In this document: positions 8,309 to 20,101 of the stretch, piece after piece
Position numbering within the stretch: the first letter of the stretch is position 1
How the letters are laid out: each line of letters opens with the position of its first letter
NCBI GenBank assembly: GCA_017622175.1
Contig: JAGARQ010000003.1
Coordinates: 1 to 42,207 of the forward strand
DNA length: 42,207 bases
Direction: 5' to 3'
From: Bacilli bacterium
GTDB lineage: Bacteria > Bacillota_I > Bacilli_A > RF39 > UBA660
Position numbers and translations under genes: made by a program
Notes under the pieces: generated by a model
Told to the model about the DNA's origin: nothing
What the model saw: the letters and a program-made list of their open reading frames with translations, nothing else
Databases searched by the model: none

Positions 8309-10378
8309 TTAATTTCCACTCTTTTTAATAATTTCATCAGCAATATTTTTTGGAACTTCTTCATAATGATCTGGGAACATTACGAATGTAGCTCTACCTT
8401 GTGTATTAGAACGTAAGTTAGTAGCGTATCCAAACATTTCTGAAAGTGGAACCATAGCGCTAAGTTTAATAGCGTTACCTTGAGCTTCTTGTCCAAGTGG
8501 TTTACCACGACGAGAAGTTAAATCACCCATTACATTTCCAAAATATTCTTCTGGAGTAGTAACGTCAACTTTCATGATTGGTTCAAGTAAAACTGGTTTA
8601 CATTTATTCTTAGCTTCTTTTAAAGCAAAGCTAGCAGCAATCTTGAAAGCCATTTCGTTAGAGTCTACATCATGGTAAGAACCATCAAATAATGTAGCTT
8701 TAACATCTATCATAGGATATCCTGCAAGTACACCTGATTGTAAAGCTTCTTGTAATCCCTTATCAACTACTGGAATATATTCACGAGGAACAACTCCACC
8801 AACGATTTGGTCAACAAATTCATATCCTTTATCTGGATTTGGTTCAAATTTAACCCAAACGTGTCCATATTGTCCACGACCACCAGATTGTTTAATGTAC
8901 TTACCTTCACAATCAGCAGCGGCTTTAATTGTTTCACGGTAAGCAACTTGTGGAGCACCAACGTTAGCTTCAACGCTGAATTCACGTTTCATACGATCAA
9001 CTAAAACGTCTAAGTGTAATTCTCCCATACCAGCGATAACTGTTTGTCCAGTTTCAGCATCAGTATGAACTTTAAATGTTGGATCTTCTTCAGCTAATTT
9101 TTGAAGAGCGATTGACATTTTTTCTTGGTCAGCTTTAGATTTTGGTTCTACAGCTAATTGAATAACTGGTTCTGGAACAACTAAGCTTTCAAGAATAATT
9201 GGTTTCTTTTCATCACATAAAGTATCTCCAGTTCCTGTATTCTTTAATCCTACAGCAGCTGCGATATCTCCTGTATAAACATCACTAATTTCCTTACGGT
9301 TATTAGCATGCATTTGTAGAATACGTCCAACTCTTTCTTTAGTATCTTTAGTAGAGTTTAATACATAACTACCACTTGATAAATGTCCAGAGTAAACTCT
9401 GAAGAAAGTTAAACGTCCTACGAATGGGTCAGTCATAACTTTAAATGCTAATGCAGCGAATGGTTCATTATCACTAACCTTACGAGTATCTTCATTTCCA
9501 TTTAAATCTGTACCTTTAACAGCTTCAATATCTAATGGACATGGTAAATAATCAATAACGGCGTCTAATAATAATTTAACACCTTTATTACCTAATGCTG
9601 TTCCACACATAACTGGGAAGAATTCAGCAGCTAAACATCCATTTCTGATTGCTTTCTTGATCATTTCAACACTAACTTCTCCACCATCAAGATAAGTCAT
9701 CATCATTTCTTCATCAAATTCAGCTACAGCATCGATTAATTCCATTCTCTTTTCTTCAGCGATATCTTTTAAGTCAGCTGGAATTTCAATTTCTTCAGCA
9801 TCTTCAGCTTGTTTACCATCATAATGATAAGCTTTCATAGTAACTAAGTCAATTACACCATTGAATTGATCTTCAGCACCAATAGGCCATTCGATTGGTT
9901 TAGCATTTACTCCTAAACGATCTTTAATAGTTTTTAAACTATATTCAAAATTTGCACCCATCTTGTCCATTTTATTTGCGAAAATAATTCTTGGAACTTT
10001 AAAGTCAGATGCTTGTCTCCAAACTGTTTCAGTTTGAGGTTCTACTCCAGCTTGTGCGTCGATTAAAGCTACAGCTCCATCTAATACACGAAGTGAACGA
10101 GATACTTCAATTGTGAAGTCTACGTGTCCAGGAGTATCGATAATATTTAAACGATGTCCCTTCCAATAAGCAGTTGTTGCTGCAGAAGTGATTGTGATAC
10201 CACGTTCTTTTTCTTGTTCCATCCAGTCCATTGTAGCGGCACCTTCGTGAGTTTCACCAATTTTATGATTTACTCCAGTATGGAATAAGATTCTTTCGCT
10301 ACAAGTAGTTTTACCTGCATCGATATGAGCCATGATACCGAAATTTCTTGTCTTTTCTAAAGACGTATCTCTTGCCAT
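8309..10378 (-). CDS. fusA: Elongation factor G
   Basis: Translocation GTPase of the ribosome, 689 aa as usual. G domain motifs: AHIDAGKTT near residue 17, [11 protein letters not shown] (switch I), DTPGHVDF and NKMDKMGAN. Domain IV carries the [15 protein letters not shown] region and the C-terminus ends with the domain V segment [14 protein letters not shown] and [20 protein letters not shown] 10378 follows a GGAAGGGAG site. It sits between rpsG (15-base gap) and tuf in the conserved str order. Confidence 0.99.
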   Translation of the reverse strand: MARDTSLEKTRNFGIMAHIDAGKTTCSERILFHTGVNHKIGETHEGAATMDWMEQEKERGITITSAATTAYWKGHRLNIIDTPGHVDFTIEVSRSLRVLDGAVALIDAQAGVEPQTETVWRQASDFKVPRIIFANKMDKMGANFEYSLKTIKDRLGVNAKPIEWPIGAEDQFNGVIDLVTMKAYHYDGKQAEDAEEIEIPADLKDIAEEKRMELIDAVAEFDEEMMMTYLDGGEVSVEMIKKAIRNGCLAAEFFPVMCGTALGNKGVKLLLDAVIDYLPCPLDIEAVKGTDLNGNEDTRKVSDNEPFAALAFKVMTDPFVGRLTFFRVYSGHLSSGSYVLNSTKDTKERVGRILQMHANNRKEISDVYTGDIAAAVGLKNTGTGDTLCDEKKPIILESLVVPEPVIQLAVEPKSKADQEKMSIALQKLAEEDPTFKVHTDAETGQTVIAGMGELHLDVLVDRMKREFSVEANVGAPQVAYRETIKAAADCEGKYIKQSGGRGQYGHVWVKFEPNPDKGYEFVDQIVGGVVPREYIPVVDKGLQEALQSGVLAGYPMIDVKATLFDGSYHDVDSNEMAFKIAASFALKEAKNKCKPVLLEPIMKVDVTTPEEYFGNVMGDLTSRRGKPLGQEAQGNAIKLSAMVPLSEMFGYATNLRSNTQGRATFVMFPDHYEEVPKNIADEIIKKSGN

Positions 10379-10393
10379 TTTATGACTCCCTTC

Positions 10394-10861
10394 CTACCAT
10401 CTATAATGTGCGAAAGCCTTATTAGCTTCAGCCATTCTATGTGTATCTTCACGTTTTTTACATGCTGCACCAGTACCATTTGATGCATCAACGATTTCAT
10501 TAGCTAAATTATCAGCCATTCCTTTTCCACCACGTTCACGTGAATATTTAGTTAACCATCTTAATGCTAAAGCTTGGCTTCTAGCTGGTGTAACTTCAAC
10601 TGGAACTTGGTAGTTAGATCCTCCAACACGACGGCTTTTTACTTCAAGTTGAGGTCTAATATTTTCCATTGCTTCAGTAAATACTTCTAAAGGATCTTTT
10701 CCTGTTTTAGTCTTTACTTGTTCAAATGCTTCATAAACTATTGTTTGAGCTGTTCCTTTTTTACCATCTAACATAATAGTGTTAATTAGTTTTGCAACTA
10801 CTTTTGACTTATATATTGGATCAGCAAGAACATCTCTCTTAACTGCACGTCTCTTACGCAT
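10394..10861 (-). CDS. rpsG: 30S ribosomal protein S7
   Basis: Binds the 3' major domain of 16S rRNA and starts assembly of the 30S head. It is 155 aa, the bacterial norm, opening [20 protein letters not shown], with [26 protein letters not shown] and the closing [21 protein letters not shown] lies about 8 bases before ATG 10861. It is second in the str operon, after rpsL with a 41-base gap. Confidence 0.99.
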   Translation of the reverse strand: MRKRRAVKRDVLADPIYKSKVVAKLINTIMLDGKKGTAQTIVYEAFEQVKTKTGKDPLEVFTEAMENIRPQLEVKSRRVGGSNYQVPVEVTPARSQALALRWLTKYSRERGGKGMADNLANEIVDASNGTGAACKKREDTHRMAEANKAFAHYRW

Positions 10862-10902
10862 TTTAATTTCCTCCCTTCACTGTATTTAAAATTAAATTAT
10901 TA

Positions 10903-11316
10903 TTACTTTTTAGGTCTTTTTGCACCGTATTTACTACGTCCTTGCATACGATCCTTAACTCCAGCAGTATCTAATGTACCACGAATGATGTGATAACGAA
11001 CTCCGATTAAGTCCTTAACACGTCCACCACGAATTAATACAACACTATGTTCTTGTAGGTTGTGTCCGATTCCTGGGATATAAGTATCAACTTCTTTGCC
11101 GTTTGATAAACGAACACGAGCGTACTTACGTAATGCTGAGTTTGGTTTCTTAGGTGTTTTAGTACCAACACGAGTACAAACTCCACGTTTTTGAGGAGCA
11201 TTTGTATCAGTAGCTTTTTTCTTAATAGTATTTAAACCAACACCTAAAACTGGTGCCTTACTCTTTCTTACTTTATCCTTACGATTTTTACGAACTAATT
11301 GGTTAATTGTAGGCAT
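10903..11316 (-). CDS. rpsL: 30S ribosomal protein S12
   Basis: Decoding-centre protein of the 30S subunit, 137 aa with the longer N-terminal linker usual in Bacillota. It has [21 protein letters not shown] (Lys56 equals E. coli Lys42, the streptomycin-sensitive form) and [11 protein letters not shown]. In the second drug loop it reads [10 protein letters not shown]: Ile104 stands where almost all bacteria have Pro (E. coli Pro90); I checked the codon as ATC. It leads the str operon. AGGAG lies 9-10 bases before ATG 11316, with a strong promoter further upstream. Confidence 0.98.
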   Translation of the reverse strand: MPTINQLVRKNRKDKVRKSKAPVLGVGLNTIKKKATDTNAPQKRGVCTRVGTKTPKKPNSALRKYARVRLSNGKEVDTYIPGIGHNLQEHSVVLIRGGRVKDLIGVRYHIIRGTLDTAGVKDRMQGRSKYGAKRPKK

Positions 11317-11375
11317 AAAATATATCTCCTTTCTTTACACATATCCAGGTGTATCATTTTACCCTTTAAATAAAA

Positions 11376-11392
11376 CTTTGCGCAATGCAAAG
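11376..11392 (-). promoter_or_regulatory. Possible attenuator hairpin in the rpsL leader
   Basis: The minus-strand leader holds CTTTGC, loop ATTGC, GCAAAG, directly followed by TTTTATTT. It lies between the rpsL promoter and its start. The shape fits a weak intrinsic terminator or a leader element; the L7Ae-like gene common at this position in relatives is absent. Confidence 0.35.
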
Positions 11393-11411
11393 CTATTTAA
11401 TCAGCAGTAAT

Positions 11412-11440
11412 AATATATCACTAAACAAAAATAATGTCAA
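11412..11440 (-). promoter_or_regulatory. Sigma-A-type promoter of the str operon
   Basis: Minus strand TTGACA (11440-11435), 17-base spacer, TATATT (11417-11412). It lies about 95 bases upstream of rpsL. The rest of the 291-base rpoC-rpsL gap is AT-rich with the rpoC terminator at its far end and no further gene seen. Confidence 0.85.
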
Positions 11441-11587
11441 CAAATCTTTAATAAAATATTTACTAAATTTACTAATTTATTATATTCAAAATAAAAAAAT
11501 AAATATTAAAAATAAATTAAATTATTTATTTGTTTATTTTTAACTACATTAAATTACAAAAAATGTAAAATCAATGCATAAAAACAA

Positions 11588-11614
11588 ATAAAAAGGAGTA
11601 GATTACTCTACTCC
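11588..11614 (-). terminator. Intrinsic terminator after rpoC
   Basis: The minus strand reads GGAGTAGA, loop GTAA, TCTACTCC, then TTTTTATTTG. The rpoC stop (11610-11608) lies in the first stem arm. Confidence 0.93.
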
Positions 11615-14600
11615 ATAAATTGATCTTCTAATTTTTCTAGTGGTTCTTCATCCATAAATTCTGTTTGAAGTTCATAATCAACATCGCGGTAAGCTTTGCT
11701 ACCAGTACCAGCAGGAATTAATTTACCAATGATAACATTTTCTTTTAATCCTGATAGTGGATCTACCTTACCCTTAATAGCAGCATCAGTTAAGATACGA
11801 GTAGTTTCTTGGAATGATGCAGCAGATAAGAATGAATCAGTTTCAAGTGCAGCTTTAGTAATTCCAAGTAAGATTGGTTTTCCAAGAGCCGGTTTTTTAC
11901 CCATAATAACTGCATCTCTGTTTCCATCTGTGAATTCACGGAAGTTAACAAGTGCTCCAGGTAAGAAACGAGTATCTCCACCTTCAACAATTCTAATCTT
12001 AGAAATCATTCTACGAGCGATAATTTCGATATGTTTATCAGAAATATCAACACCTTGAGAACGATATGTATGTTGTACTTCTTTTAAGATATATGATTGA
12101 GTTGTAATTGGGTCAGTAACTGCAAGTAACTCTTTAGGGCTAATAGCACCTTCAGTAAGTCTATCTCCACATTTAACTTCAGCACCCTTTTCAACACAAA
12201 GTTTAGAACCATAGTTAGTAACATGTTCTTTTGTTTCTAACTTATTAGTGATACTAATTTTATATTTTCCATGATCTTCTTTAATCTTACTAATTGTACC
12301 ATCGATTTCAGCAATAGTAGCTTTAGCTTTTGGATTACGTGCTTCGAATAATTCTTGAACACGAGGAAGACCTTGAGTAATATCGGCGTCACCACCATGC
12401 GCAACTCCTCCAGAGTGGAATGTACGCATTGTAAGTTGTGTACCAGGTTCACCGATAGATTGAGCAGCCATAACACCTACAGCTTCTCCAATTTCTACTA
12501 AGTTTCCTGTAGCTAAGTTACGTCCATAACATTTTTGACATACACCACCAGCTGTATTACATGTTAAGATTGTGCGGATTTCAACTTCTTTAATACCAGC
12601 AGCAACAACTTTATCAGCAAGTGATTCTGTAATTAATTGTAATTTATCAACAATAACTTCTTTAGTTTCAGGATGAACAATCTTCTTATTAGCAAAACGT
12701 CCAACAATACGATCACGTAAGCTTTCAATAACAGTACCGTTCTTTTCATTAATGAAGTCATATACAACAACACCTTGATCAGTACCACAATCAGCTTCTC
12801 TAACAATCATATCTTGAGATACATCAACTAAACGACGAGTTAAGTATCCAGAGTCAGCTGTCTTTAATGCTGTATCGGCAGAACCTTTACGAGCACCATG
12901 TGTAGATAAGAAGAATTCAGCAACTGATAATCCTTCAATGAAGTTTGAAAGGATTGGAATTTCAACTGGAGTACCATCTGGTTTAGCCATGATACCACGC
13001 ATACCAGCAACTTGAGTGAAGTTTGAGATATTACCACGAGCTTTAGAGTTCATCATGATGAAGATTGGGTTATCTACTTCAGACTTAGCTACTTCTTCAA
13101 GTTCTGCTTTTACACGGTCAGTTGCACCATTCCATGTTTCAATTACTTTAGTAAATCTTTCTTCTTCAGTAATTAAACCACGTTTATATTGTTTATTAAT
13201 TTTGTCTACCATAGCTTGAGTTTCTTCAACTATTTCAGGTTTCTTCTTACTTAACTTAACGTCAGCCATAGAAACTGTAATACCAGCGATTGTAGAATAA
13301 TAGAATCCTAAATCTTTCATCTTATCAAGCATTGTAGATGTTTCTGTAGTTTTATAACGTTTAAACACTTGAGCGATAATTTTTTCTAAAGTACCCTTAA
13401 CAAATGGTTTTACTAAATCCATAGCAGCAATTGCTTCAGGAATGTTAGTTCCTTTTTCAAGGAAATATTTATTTGGAGTAATATTAGAAATATTATCATC
13501 AGTTGGTTCATTGATATAAGCAAATGAATCAGGTAAGATTTCATTAAACTTAATTTTACCAACAGTTGTAACTAAATATTTACCTTTTTGATTTTCAGTA
13601 AATAATTTATATTTGAATGAATCAACAGGAATTGCAATACGTGTATGTAATGTAATTTCTCTTCTTTCATAAGCCATTAAAGCTTCATTAGAGTTTCTAA
13701 ATACACGTCCTTCTCCTTCTTCTCCAGCTTTTTCCATAGTTATATAGTAGTTACCTAAAACCATGTCTTGAGATGGAGTAACGATAGGATCTCCTGATTT
13801 TGGATGTAGGATGTTGTTAGATCCTAACATTAACATTCTAGCTTCAGCTTGAGCTTCTTCAGATAGTGGAACGTGTACAGCCATTTGGTCTCCATCGAAG
13901 TCAGCGTTGAACGCAGGACAAACTAATGGGTGTAGACGAATAGCTTTTCCACCAACTAAGATTGGTTCGAATGCTTGAATACCAAGTCTATGTAGAGTTG
14001 GAGCACGGTTTAACATAACTGGATGTTCTTTAATAACTTCTTCAACAATGTCCCATACTACAGGATCTTGATTATCAATTAATCTCTTAGCGGCTTTGAT
14101 ATTATGAGCAATATCTTTGCTTACTAAGCCATGGATAACATGTGGCTTAAATAATTCTAGAGCCATTTCTTTTGGAATACCACATTGATACATCTTTAGA
14201 GATGGACCAACAACGATAACTGAACGTCCAGAATAGTCAACACGTTTTCCTAATAAGTTTTGACGGAAACGTCCTTGTTTTCCCTTTAACATACTAGATA
14301 AAGATTTTAAAGGTCTATTTCCAGCACCTGTTACAGATCTACCACGACGACCATTATCAAATAATGCATCAACAGCTTCTTGTAACATACGTTTTTCATT
14401 TTGAATAATGATTCCAGGTGCTCCTAAATCAATAAGTTTCTTTAAACGATTATTACGGTTAATAACACGTCTATATAAATCATTTAAGTCACTTGTTGCA
14501 AAACGACCACCATCTAATTGAATCATTGGTCTTAATTCTGGTGGAATTACTGGAATACAATCCATAATCATCCACTCAGGTCTATTTCCAGATTGATAGA

Positions 14601-15246
14601 ATGCATCTAAAACATCAAGTCTCTTTAATAAACGAGTTCTCTTTTGTCCTTGTGCAGTTTCTAATTCTTTAGAAATTTCTTCAATATCTTTAGCTAAATC
14701 AACTTTACTTAAAAGTTCTTTAATAGCTTCAGCACCCATTCCTACTCTGAATCCAGTACCATATTTTTCATAATATGCACGATATTCTTTTTCAGATAAT
14801 GTTTGCTTGTTTTCTAACGGTGCATTTCCTTTATCAATTACAACATAACTAACAAAGTATAATACTTCTTCAAGATCTCTTGGACTCATATCAAGAACAA
14901 GACCCATTCTTGAAGGAACACCTTTAAAGAACCAAATATGAGATACAGGAGTAGCAAGTTCAATATGTCCCATACGTTCACGACGTACTTTGGCACGAGT
15001 AACTTCAACTCCACATCTATCACATACTATATTTTTATAACGAACACGTTTGTATTTTCCACAACCACATTCGAAATCTTTAGTAGGCCCAAAGATTTTT
15101 TCACAGAATAAACCATCACGTTCTGGACGAAGCGTACGATAGTTAATAGTTTCAGGTTTTTTAACTTCTCCATATGACCATTCACGGATTTTATCAGGAG
15201 AAGCAATACCAATTTTTAATGCATCAAACTTATTTACTTCTAACAT
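11608..15246 (-). CDS. rpoC: RNA polymerase beta' subunit
   Basis: Catalytic subunit of RNA polymerase, 1212 aa, a normal Bacillota size. It starts [20 protein letters not shown], then the N-terminal zinc ribbon ([20 protein letters not shown]), the bridge to the active site with the Mg-binding [12 protein letters not shown] near residue 450, the trigger loop region ([18 protein letters not shown]) and the second zinc cysteine cluster ([17 protein letters not shown]). ATG overlaps the rpoB stop by one base (TAATG), with AAGGAG inside the rpoB end, so translation is probably coupled. The stop lies inside a strong terminator. Confidence 0.99.
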   Translation of the reverse strand: MLEVNKFDALKIGIASPDKIREWSYGEVKKPETINYRTLRPERDGLFCEKIFGPTKDFECGCGKYKRVRYKNIVCDRCGVEVTRAKVRRERMGHIELATPVSHIWFFKGVPSRMGLVLDMSPRDLEEVLYFVSYVVIDKGNAPLENKQTLSEKEYRAYYEKYGTGFRVGMGAEAIKELLSKVDLAKDIEEISKELETAQGQKRTRLLKRLDVLDAFYQSGNRPEWMIMDCIPVIPPELRPMIQLDGGRFATSDLNDLYRRVINRNNRLKKLIDLGAPGIIIQNEKRMLQEAVDALFDNGRRGRSVTGAGNRPLKSLSSMLKGKQGRFRQNLLGKRVDYSGRSVIVVGPSLKMYQCGIPKEMALELFKPHVIHGLVSKDIAHNIKAAKRLIDNQDPVVWDIVEEVIKEHPVMLNRAPTLHRLGIQAFEPILVGGKAIRLHPLVCPAFNADFDGDQMAVHVPLSEEAQAEARMLMLGSNNILHPKSGDPIVTPSQDMVLGNYYITMEKAGEEGEGRVFRNSNEALMAYERREITLHTRIAIPVDSFKYKLFTENQKGKYLVTTVGKIKFNEILPDSFAYINEPTDDNISNITPNKYFLEKGTNIPEAIAAMDLVKPFVKGTLEKIIAQVFKRYKTTETSTMLDKMKDLGFYYSTIAGITVSMADVKLSKKKPEIVEETQAMVDKINKQYKRGLITEEERFTKVIETWNGATDRVKAELEEVAKSEVDNPIFIMMNSKARGNISNFTQVAGMRGIMAKPDGTPVEIPILSNFIEGLSVAEFFLSTHGARKGSADTALKTADSGYLTRRLVDVSQDMIVREADCGTDQGVVVYDFINEKNGTVIESLRDRIVGRFANKKIVHPETKEVIVDKLQLITESLADKVVAAGIKEVEIRTILTCNTAGGVCQKCYGRNLATGNLVEIGEAVGVMAAQSIGEPGTQLTMRTFHSGGVAHGGDADITQGLPRVQELFEARNPKAKATIAEIDGTISKIKEDHGKYKISITNKLETKEHVTNYGSKLCVEKGAEVKCGDRLTEGAISPKELLAVTDPITTQSYILKEVQHTYRSQGVDISDKHIEIIARRMISKIRIVEGGDTRFLPGALVNFREFTDGNRDAVIMGKKPALGKPILLGITKAALETDSFLSAASFQETTRILTDAAIKGKVDPLSGLKENVIIGKLIPAGTGSKAYRDVDYELQTEFMDEEPLEKLEDQFME

Positions 15247-18200
15247 TAAAATTCAGCTCCTTCCTCAAAATCTTCATCGAAGTCTACTTCAGATTCATCG
15301 AATTCATCATCGAAATCATCTTCATCTTCGAATTCATCGTCTTCTTCATATTCTTCTGTTTCTTCACTACTTGCAGTAATTTCAACTGCAGGACTTTCTA
15401 CTTCTTCAATAGAAGTATTCATATCTTCTTTGTCTTCTGCTTCTTCGATTTCTTTTAATTGTAAAGTTTCACCTTCATCATTAATGATTGAAATATCTAA
15501 TCCTAATGCTTGGAATTCTTTCATCAATACTCTGAACGATTCTGGAACACCAGCTTGATTAATTTCTTGACCCTTAATAATTGATTCATAAACTTTTACA
15601 CGACCAGTAACGTCATCTGACTTAACTGTTAAGATTTCTTGTAATGTATGTGCAGCACCATATGCATATAATGCCCAAACTTCCATTTCCCCAAATCTTT
15701 GTCCACCGAATTGAGCTTTACCACCAAGTGGTTGTTGAGTAACTAATGAGTAAGGTCCAGTTGAACGAGCATGTAACTTATCATCAACCATGTGATGTAG
15801 TTTAATCATGTACATTACACCAACAGAAATACGGTTATCAAAAGGTTCACCAGTACGTCCGTCATAAAGGATCGTCTTACCATCTTCGTCCATTCCTGCT
15901 TCTTTCATCATTTCTTGGATATCACTAATGTGAGCCCCATCAAATACTGGAGTAGCAATATGAACACCTAGTTTCTTACAAGCCATACCCATATGGATTT
16001 CAAGAATTTGCCCGAAGTTCATACGAGAAGGAACACCTTGTGGATTTAACATAATATCAACTGGAGTACCATCTGGTAAATATGGCATATCTTCTTGTGG
16101 AAGAACTAATGAAATAACACCTTTGTTACCATGACGTCCAGACATTTTGTCTCCAACTTGAATCTTACGTTTTTGAATTATATATACACGGATAACTTTA
16201 GAAACACCTGCTGGTAATTCATCATTATCCTTTCTTGAATAAATCTTAATATCGTGAACAATACCATCTCCACCATGTGGAACACGTAAAGATGTATCTC
16301 TAACTTCACGAGTCTTTTCACCAAAAATAGCATGTAATAGTTTTTCTTCTGAAGTAAGTTCAGCCATTCCCTTAGGAGTAACTTTACCAACAAGGATATC
16401 TCCTTCATGTACTTCAGTACCAATTGTAACAATACCATTTTCATCTAAGTTACGACGAGCTTCTTCACTAACATTTGGAATATCTCTTGTGATTTCTTCA
16501 GGCCCTAACTTAGTTTCACGACATTGCATTTCATAGTCTTCTAAGTGTAATGAAGTATATTTATCATCTTTAACTAAATTTTCATTTAAAATAATAGCAT
16601 CTTCATAGTTATAACCATTGAAAGTCATAAATGCAACAGTCATATTTTTACCTAATGCAAGTTCACCTTTATCAGTTGAGTTACCATCAGCAAGAATAGT
16701 CTTACCAGCAACAACTTTATCTCCAACGTGAACGATAGGTCTTTGATGTGAACAAATACTAGAGTTTGCTAATTCGAAGTTAGCTACTTTATAAGTATCT
16801 TTTCCTTCTTTTGTCTTAACAACAATCTTCTTAGCATCTACATATTCAACTACACCATCAGATTTAGCAACAATTTCAACACCAGAGTCTTTTGCAGCGA
16901 TAAATTCAACACCAGTTCCAACATATGGAGCTTCTGTTTTAATTAAAGGCATAGCTTGACGTTGCATGTTTGATCCCATCAATGCACGAGTTGCATCATC
17001 GTGTTCAAGGAACGGAATACAGCTTGTTGTAACTGAAACAACTTGTTGTGGACTTACGTCAATATAATCAACTTGTTCAGGTTTAGCTAAAATGTTTTCA
17101 CCACGGAAACGAGCTCTAACTTGTTCATCAATAATCACATTATCCTCAGTTGTTTCAACTGTTGATTGTGAAATAATATAATCTAATTCTTCATCTGCTG
17201 TTAAATAGCAAACTTCATCAGTAATTTTTGAATTTTCTACTTTACGATATGGAGTCATAATAAATCCATAATCATCAATTTTTGCATAACTTGCAAGTGA
17301 TGTAATAAGTCCAATGTTTGGTCCTTCTGGAGATTCAATTGGACAAATACGACCGTAGTGAGAAGCATTAACGTCACGAACTTCTACTCCAGCACGATCA
17401 CGAGAAAGTCCACCTGGTCCTAATGCAGATAAACGACGTTTATTTGTTAATTCTGCAATTGGGTTTGTTTGATCCATAAATTGAGAAAGTTGTGAACTAC
17501 CAAAGAATTCTTTCATAGCAGCAGTTACTGGACGAATATTAATTAATGTCTTAGGAGTAACTTCTTCCATTTCTTGAGTAGTCATTCTTTCACGAATTAC
17601 TCTTTCCATACGAGAAACACCAATTCTAAATTGGTTTTGTAGTAATTCACCAACTTGACGAATACGACGATTTCCTAAATGGTCGATTTCATCATAGTTT
17701 CCAACGCCTTGTAAAAGGTTTAAGTAATAAGAAACTGAAGCATAAACATCAGAAATAGTTAATCTCTTAACATCAATACTTTGATCATTACCTACAACAG
17801 CAATTTTCTTTTTCTTATCACTTGGATCATAAATTTTAACGATTTGTACTTTATTATAAGTATCTAACTCATCATTAATTGTAACTTCTTTTACACCAAA
17901 TCCCTTAGCTAAAACAGCTTTCAATTCTTCTAAGTTAGCCTTAGTAATTTTAGTGCCTTTTTCAAATACAACAACACCATTTTCGTCTGTTATATCTTCT
18001 GCTAAAGTTTGATCTAATAAACGATCAGCTACATTTAATTTACGATTAAATTTATAACGACCAACACGAGCTAAATCATATCTAAATTCATCAAAGAATC
18101 TAGTAATAATTTGGTTCTTAGAAGAATCTAAAGTAGCAGGTTCTCCTGGTCTTAATTTTTCATAAATTTCAATTAAAGCTTCATCTGTATTTTTAGTTGA

Positions 18201-18872
18201 ATCTTTAGCAATAGTATTCTTTAGATAATCATCTTCACCAAACATAGCTAAGATTTCATCATCTGAAGATAAACCAAATGCACGTAATAAAGTTGTTAGA
18301 GTAACTTTTCTAGTACGGTCAATTCTAACATATAATACATCTCTTGCATCAGTTTCGAATTCTAACCAAGTACCACGTGTTGGTATAATTTGGGAAGTAA
18401 TTAATTCACGTCCATTTTTATCGATTTCACGATTAAAATAAACACTTGGAGAACGTACTAATTGAGAAACAATAACACGTTCAGCACCATTAATAACGAA
18501 AGTTCCACTTTCAGTCATCATTGGCATATCACCCATAAAGATTTCTTGTTCTTTTACTTCACCAGTTTCACGGTTAAATAAACGAACTTCAACTCTTAAA
18601 GGTGCAGAGTAAGTAGTTTCACGGTCTTTACTCTCTTTAATAGAATATCTTGGTTCATCAAAATGATAATCTCCGAATTCAAGAGATAAAGTTCCAGAGA
18701 AATTTTCTACTGGAAATAAATCTTCAAATACTTCTTTGATTCCTGTTTCAATAAACCATTGGTAAGATTTCTTTTGAATTTCTAATAAATCCTTTAATTC
18801 ATAAGCATTTCTGATTTTAGAGAAATTACGTCTTTCTCTGTGATCACCACATTTTGTAATTTTAAATGCCAC
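15246..18872 (-). CDS. rpoB: RNA polymerase beta subunit
   Basis: Catalytic core subunit, 1208 aa. It contains the rifampicin region [19 protein letters not shown] followed by [12 protein letters not shown]: Asn477 (codon 17444-17442) stands at the place of E. coli His526. The rest is standard: [33 protein letters not shown] and [19 protein letters not shown]. The last ~57 residues are an acidic tail, more than half Asp/Glu, from [10 protein letters not shown] to the end. The start is GTG 18872 with GGGGTGA about 8 bases upstream. It follows the RsmC-like gene and is coupled to rpoC. Confidence 0.99.
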   Translation of the reverse strand: MAFKITKCGDHRERRNFSKIRNAYELKDLLEIQKKSYQWFIETGIKEVFEDLFPVENFSGTLSLEFGDYHFDEPRYSIKESKDRETTYSAPLRVEVRLFNRETGEVKEQEIFMGDMPMMTESGTFVINGAERVIVSQLVRSPSVYFNREIDKNGRELITSQIIPTRGTWLEFETDARDVLYVRIDRTRKVTLTTLLRAFGLSSDDEILAMFGEDDYLKNTIAKDSTKNTDEALIEIYEKLRPGEPATLDSSKNQIITRFFDEFRYDLARVGRYKFNRKLNVADRLLDQTLAEDITDENGVVVFEKGTKITKANLEELKAVLAKGFGVKEVTINDELDTYNKVQIVKIYDPSDKKKKIAVVGNDQSIDVKRLTISDVYASVSYYLNLLQGVGNYDEIDHLGNRRIRQVGELLQNQFRIGVSRMERVIRERMTTQEMEEVTPKTLINIRPVTAAMKEFFGSSQLSQFMDQTNPIAELTNKRRLSALGPGGLSRDRAGVEVRDVNASHYGRICPIESPEGPNIGLITSLASYAKIDDYGFIMTPYRKVENSKITDEVCYLTADEELDYIISQSTVETTEDNVIIDEQVRARFRGENILAKPEQVDYIDVSPQQVVSVTTSCIPFLEHDDATRALMGSNMQRQAMPLIKTEAPYVGTGVEFIAAKDSGVEIVAKSDGVVEYVDAKKIVVKTKEGKDTYKVANFELANSSICSHQRPIVHVGDKVVAGKTILADGNSTDKGELALGKNMTVAFMTFNGYNYEDAIILNENLVKDDKYTSLHLEDYEMQCRETKLGPEEITRDIPNVSEEARRNLDENGIVTIGTEVHEGDILVGKVTPKGMAELTSEEKLLHAIFGEKTREVRDTSLRVPHGGDGIVHDIKIYSRKDNDELPAGVSKVIRVYIIQKRKIQVGDKMSGRHGNKGVISLVLPQEDMPYLPDGTPVDIMLNPQGVPSRMNFGQILEIHMGMACKKLGVHIATPVFDGAHISDIQEMMKEAGMDEDGKTILYDGRTGEPFDNRISVGVMYMIKLHHMVDDKLHARSTGPYSLVTQQPLGGKAQFGGQRFGEMEVWALYAYGAAHTLQEILTVKSDDVTGRVKVYESIIKGQEINQAGVPESFRVLMKEFQALGLDISIINDEGETLQLKEIEEAEDKEDMNTSIEEVESPAVEITASSEETEEYEEDDEFEDEDDFDDEFDESEVDFDEDFEEGAEF

Positions 18873-18918
18873 TAATATTCACCCCACACTATTGATTTTT
18901 TGAAAAACATTCTTTTCA

Positions 18919-19503
18919 TTATAAAGTGCACTCAATAATGAAAAAACCTTTTTTCTTTTCTAATACTTTTACATTGTATAGTTTTTGTAAGTCGACAATT
19001 AGCGATTTAGCACCTTGTTCTTTTCGAATTACCAAGAATAACTTCCCATCATCTTCAAGATAATCCTTAGCATTCATCACTATATCATAGACTACTTTTT
19101 TACCAGCCCTTATCGGAGGATTAGTAACTATAGTAGAGTATTTGCCAGACACATTCTCATAAACATTACTTTCAAACACATTAATATCTGCAACATGATT
19201 TTCTTTAATATTTCTCTCTGCTAAATGAAGAGCACGTAAATTAACATCAACCATATCCACATGTGCTTTAGCAAGTTTACCTATAACGATTCCAAACACT
19301 CCATAACCGCAACCCATATCAAGAATTTTGCCTCCAACCTCTTCAAGCGGGATTGTTTCAAGAAGAAGTCTACTGCCAAAATCCAAACCGTCTTTAGAAA
19401 AAACTCCATTGTCTGTTAGGAAGATAAACTTACGACCTAAGACAACACATTCAGTTCTGCGAACATTACTTGGTAAGTTCTCATTAGTAAAATATTGACC
19501 CAT
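18919..19503 (-). CDS. RsmC-like small-rRNA methyltransferase (YbxB type)
   Basis: SAM-dependent methyltransferase related to the C-terminal catalytic half of RsmC (16S rRNA m2G), here a single 194-aa domain like B. subtilis YbxB, which sits at the same place before rpoB. Motifs seen: ILDMGCGYGVFGIVIGKL (SAM-binding motif I), VDMVDVNLRALHLAERN, and the N6/N2-methylase motif VTNPPIRAGK. The RNA target is not proven for this form. The start is ATG 19503 (MGQYFTNENLP) with AGAGGAG upstream; an extended frame to 19554 has no ribosome binding site. The promoter at 19613-19585 serves this gene and probably rpoBC. Confidence 0.9.
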   Translation of the reverse strand: MGQYFTNENLPSNVRRTECVVLGRKFIFLTDNGVFSKDGLDFGSRLLLETIPLEEVGGKILDMGCGYGVFGIVIGKLAKAHVDMVDVNLRALHLAERNIKENHVADINVFESNVYENVSGKYSTIVTNPPIRAGKKVVYDIVMNAKDYLEDDGKLFLVIRKEQGAKSLIVDLQKLYNVKVLEKKKGFFIIECTL

Positions 19504-19584
19504 TTTAATCTCCTCTTTTTCTCTAGAAAAAAAAAGAAGAAGAAAACCGCACAAAAATCCTTAGTTTTCTTCCTTTCGAAAGAT

Positions 19585-19613
19585 ATAATACACGACTTTA
19601 ATCCATTTGTCAA
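19585..19613 (-). promoter_or_regulatory. Sigma-A-type promoter for rsmC-like/rpoB/rpoC
   Basis: Minus strand TTGACA (19613-19608), 17-base spacer, TATTAT (19590-19585). It comes just after the rplL terminator, so RNA polymerase genes have their own start. The leader that follows contains a long pyrimidine run (about 19549-19525). Confidence 0.85.
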
Positions 19614-19642
19614 ACATTTTTTGATTTTTTTACAAAATATTA

Positions 19643-19676
19643 CAAAAAAAGATACATACAAGTTCGTATGTATCTT
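19643..19676 (-). terminator. Intrinsic terminator after rplL
   Basis: The minus strand reads AAGATACATAC, loop GAACTT, GTATGTATCTT, then a T run. It separates rplJL from the RNA polymerase genes; some read-through may still feed rpoB. Confidence 0.9.
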
Positions 19677-19696
19677 AACTACATGAATTAAGTTAA

Positions 19697-20065
19697 TTAT
19701 TTAACTTCTACAGTAGCTCCAGCTTCTTCAAGCTTAGCTTTAATTTCTTCAGCTTCAGCAACTGAAATATTTTCTTTAACAACACCATTAGCATCTACGA
19801 TATCTTTAGATTCTTTTAAACCTAAACCAGTAATTTCTTTAACTACTTTGATAACTCCAACTTTTCCAGCTCCAGCATCAGCGATTGATACTGTTACAGT
19901 ACTTGGAGCAGCATCAGCAGCAGCTCCAGCTGCAGGTGCAGCAACTGCTACAGCACTTGGATCAACTCCAAATTCTTCTTTCATTGCATCTACTAATTCT
20001 TTGATTTCTAATAATGTCATTTCTTTTAAACTACTGATAAATTCATCTCTTGTTAATTTAGCCAT
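19697..20065 (-). CDS. rplL: 50S ribosomal protein L7/L12
   Basis: Stalk protein that recruits translation GTPases, 122 aa. It has the N-terminal dimerisation/L10-binding part ([18 protein letters not shown]), an Ala-rich hinge at about residues 40-52, and the C-terminal globular domain ([18 protein letters not shown], then ending GATVEVK). AGGAGG lies about 7 bases before ATG 20065. It follows rplJ by 36 bases and is closed by a terminator. Confidence 0.99.
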   Translation of the reverse strand: MAKLTRDEFISSLKEMTLLEIKELVDAMKEEFGVDPSAVAVAAPAAGAAADAAPSTVTVSIADAGAGKVGVIKVVKEITGLGLKESKDIVDANGVVKENISVAEAEEIKAKLEEAGATVEVK

Positions 20066-20101
20066 TTTTATTTCCTCCTATTTTTTATTTTTAACTAATA
20101 A

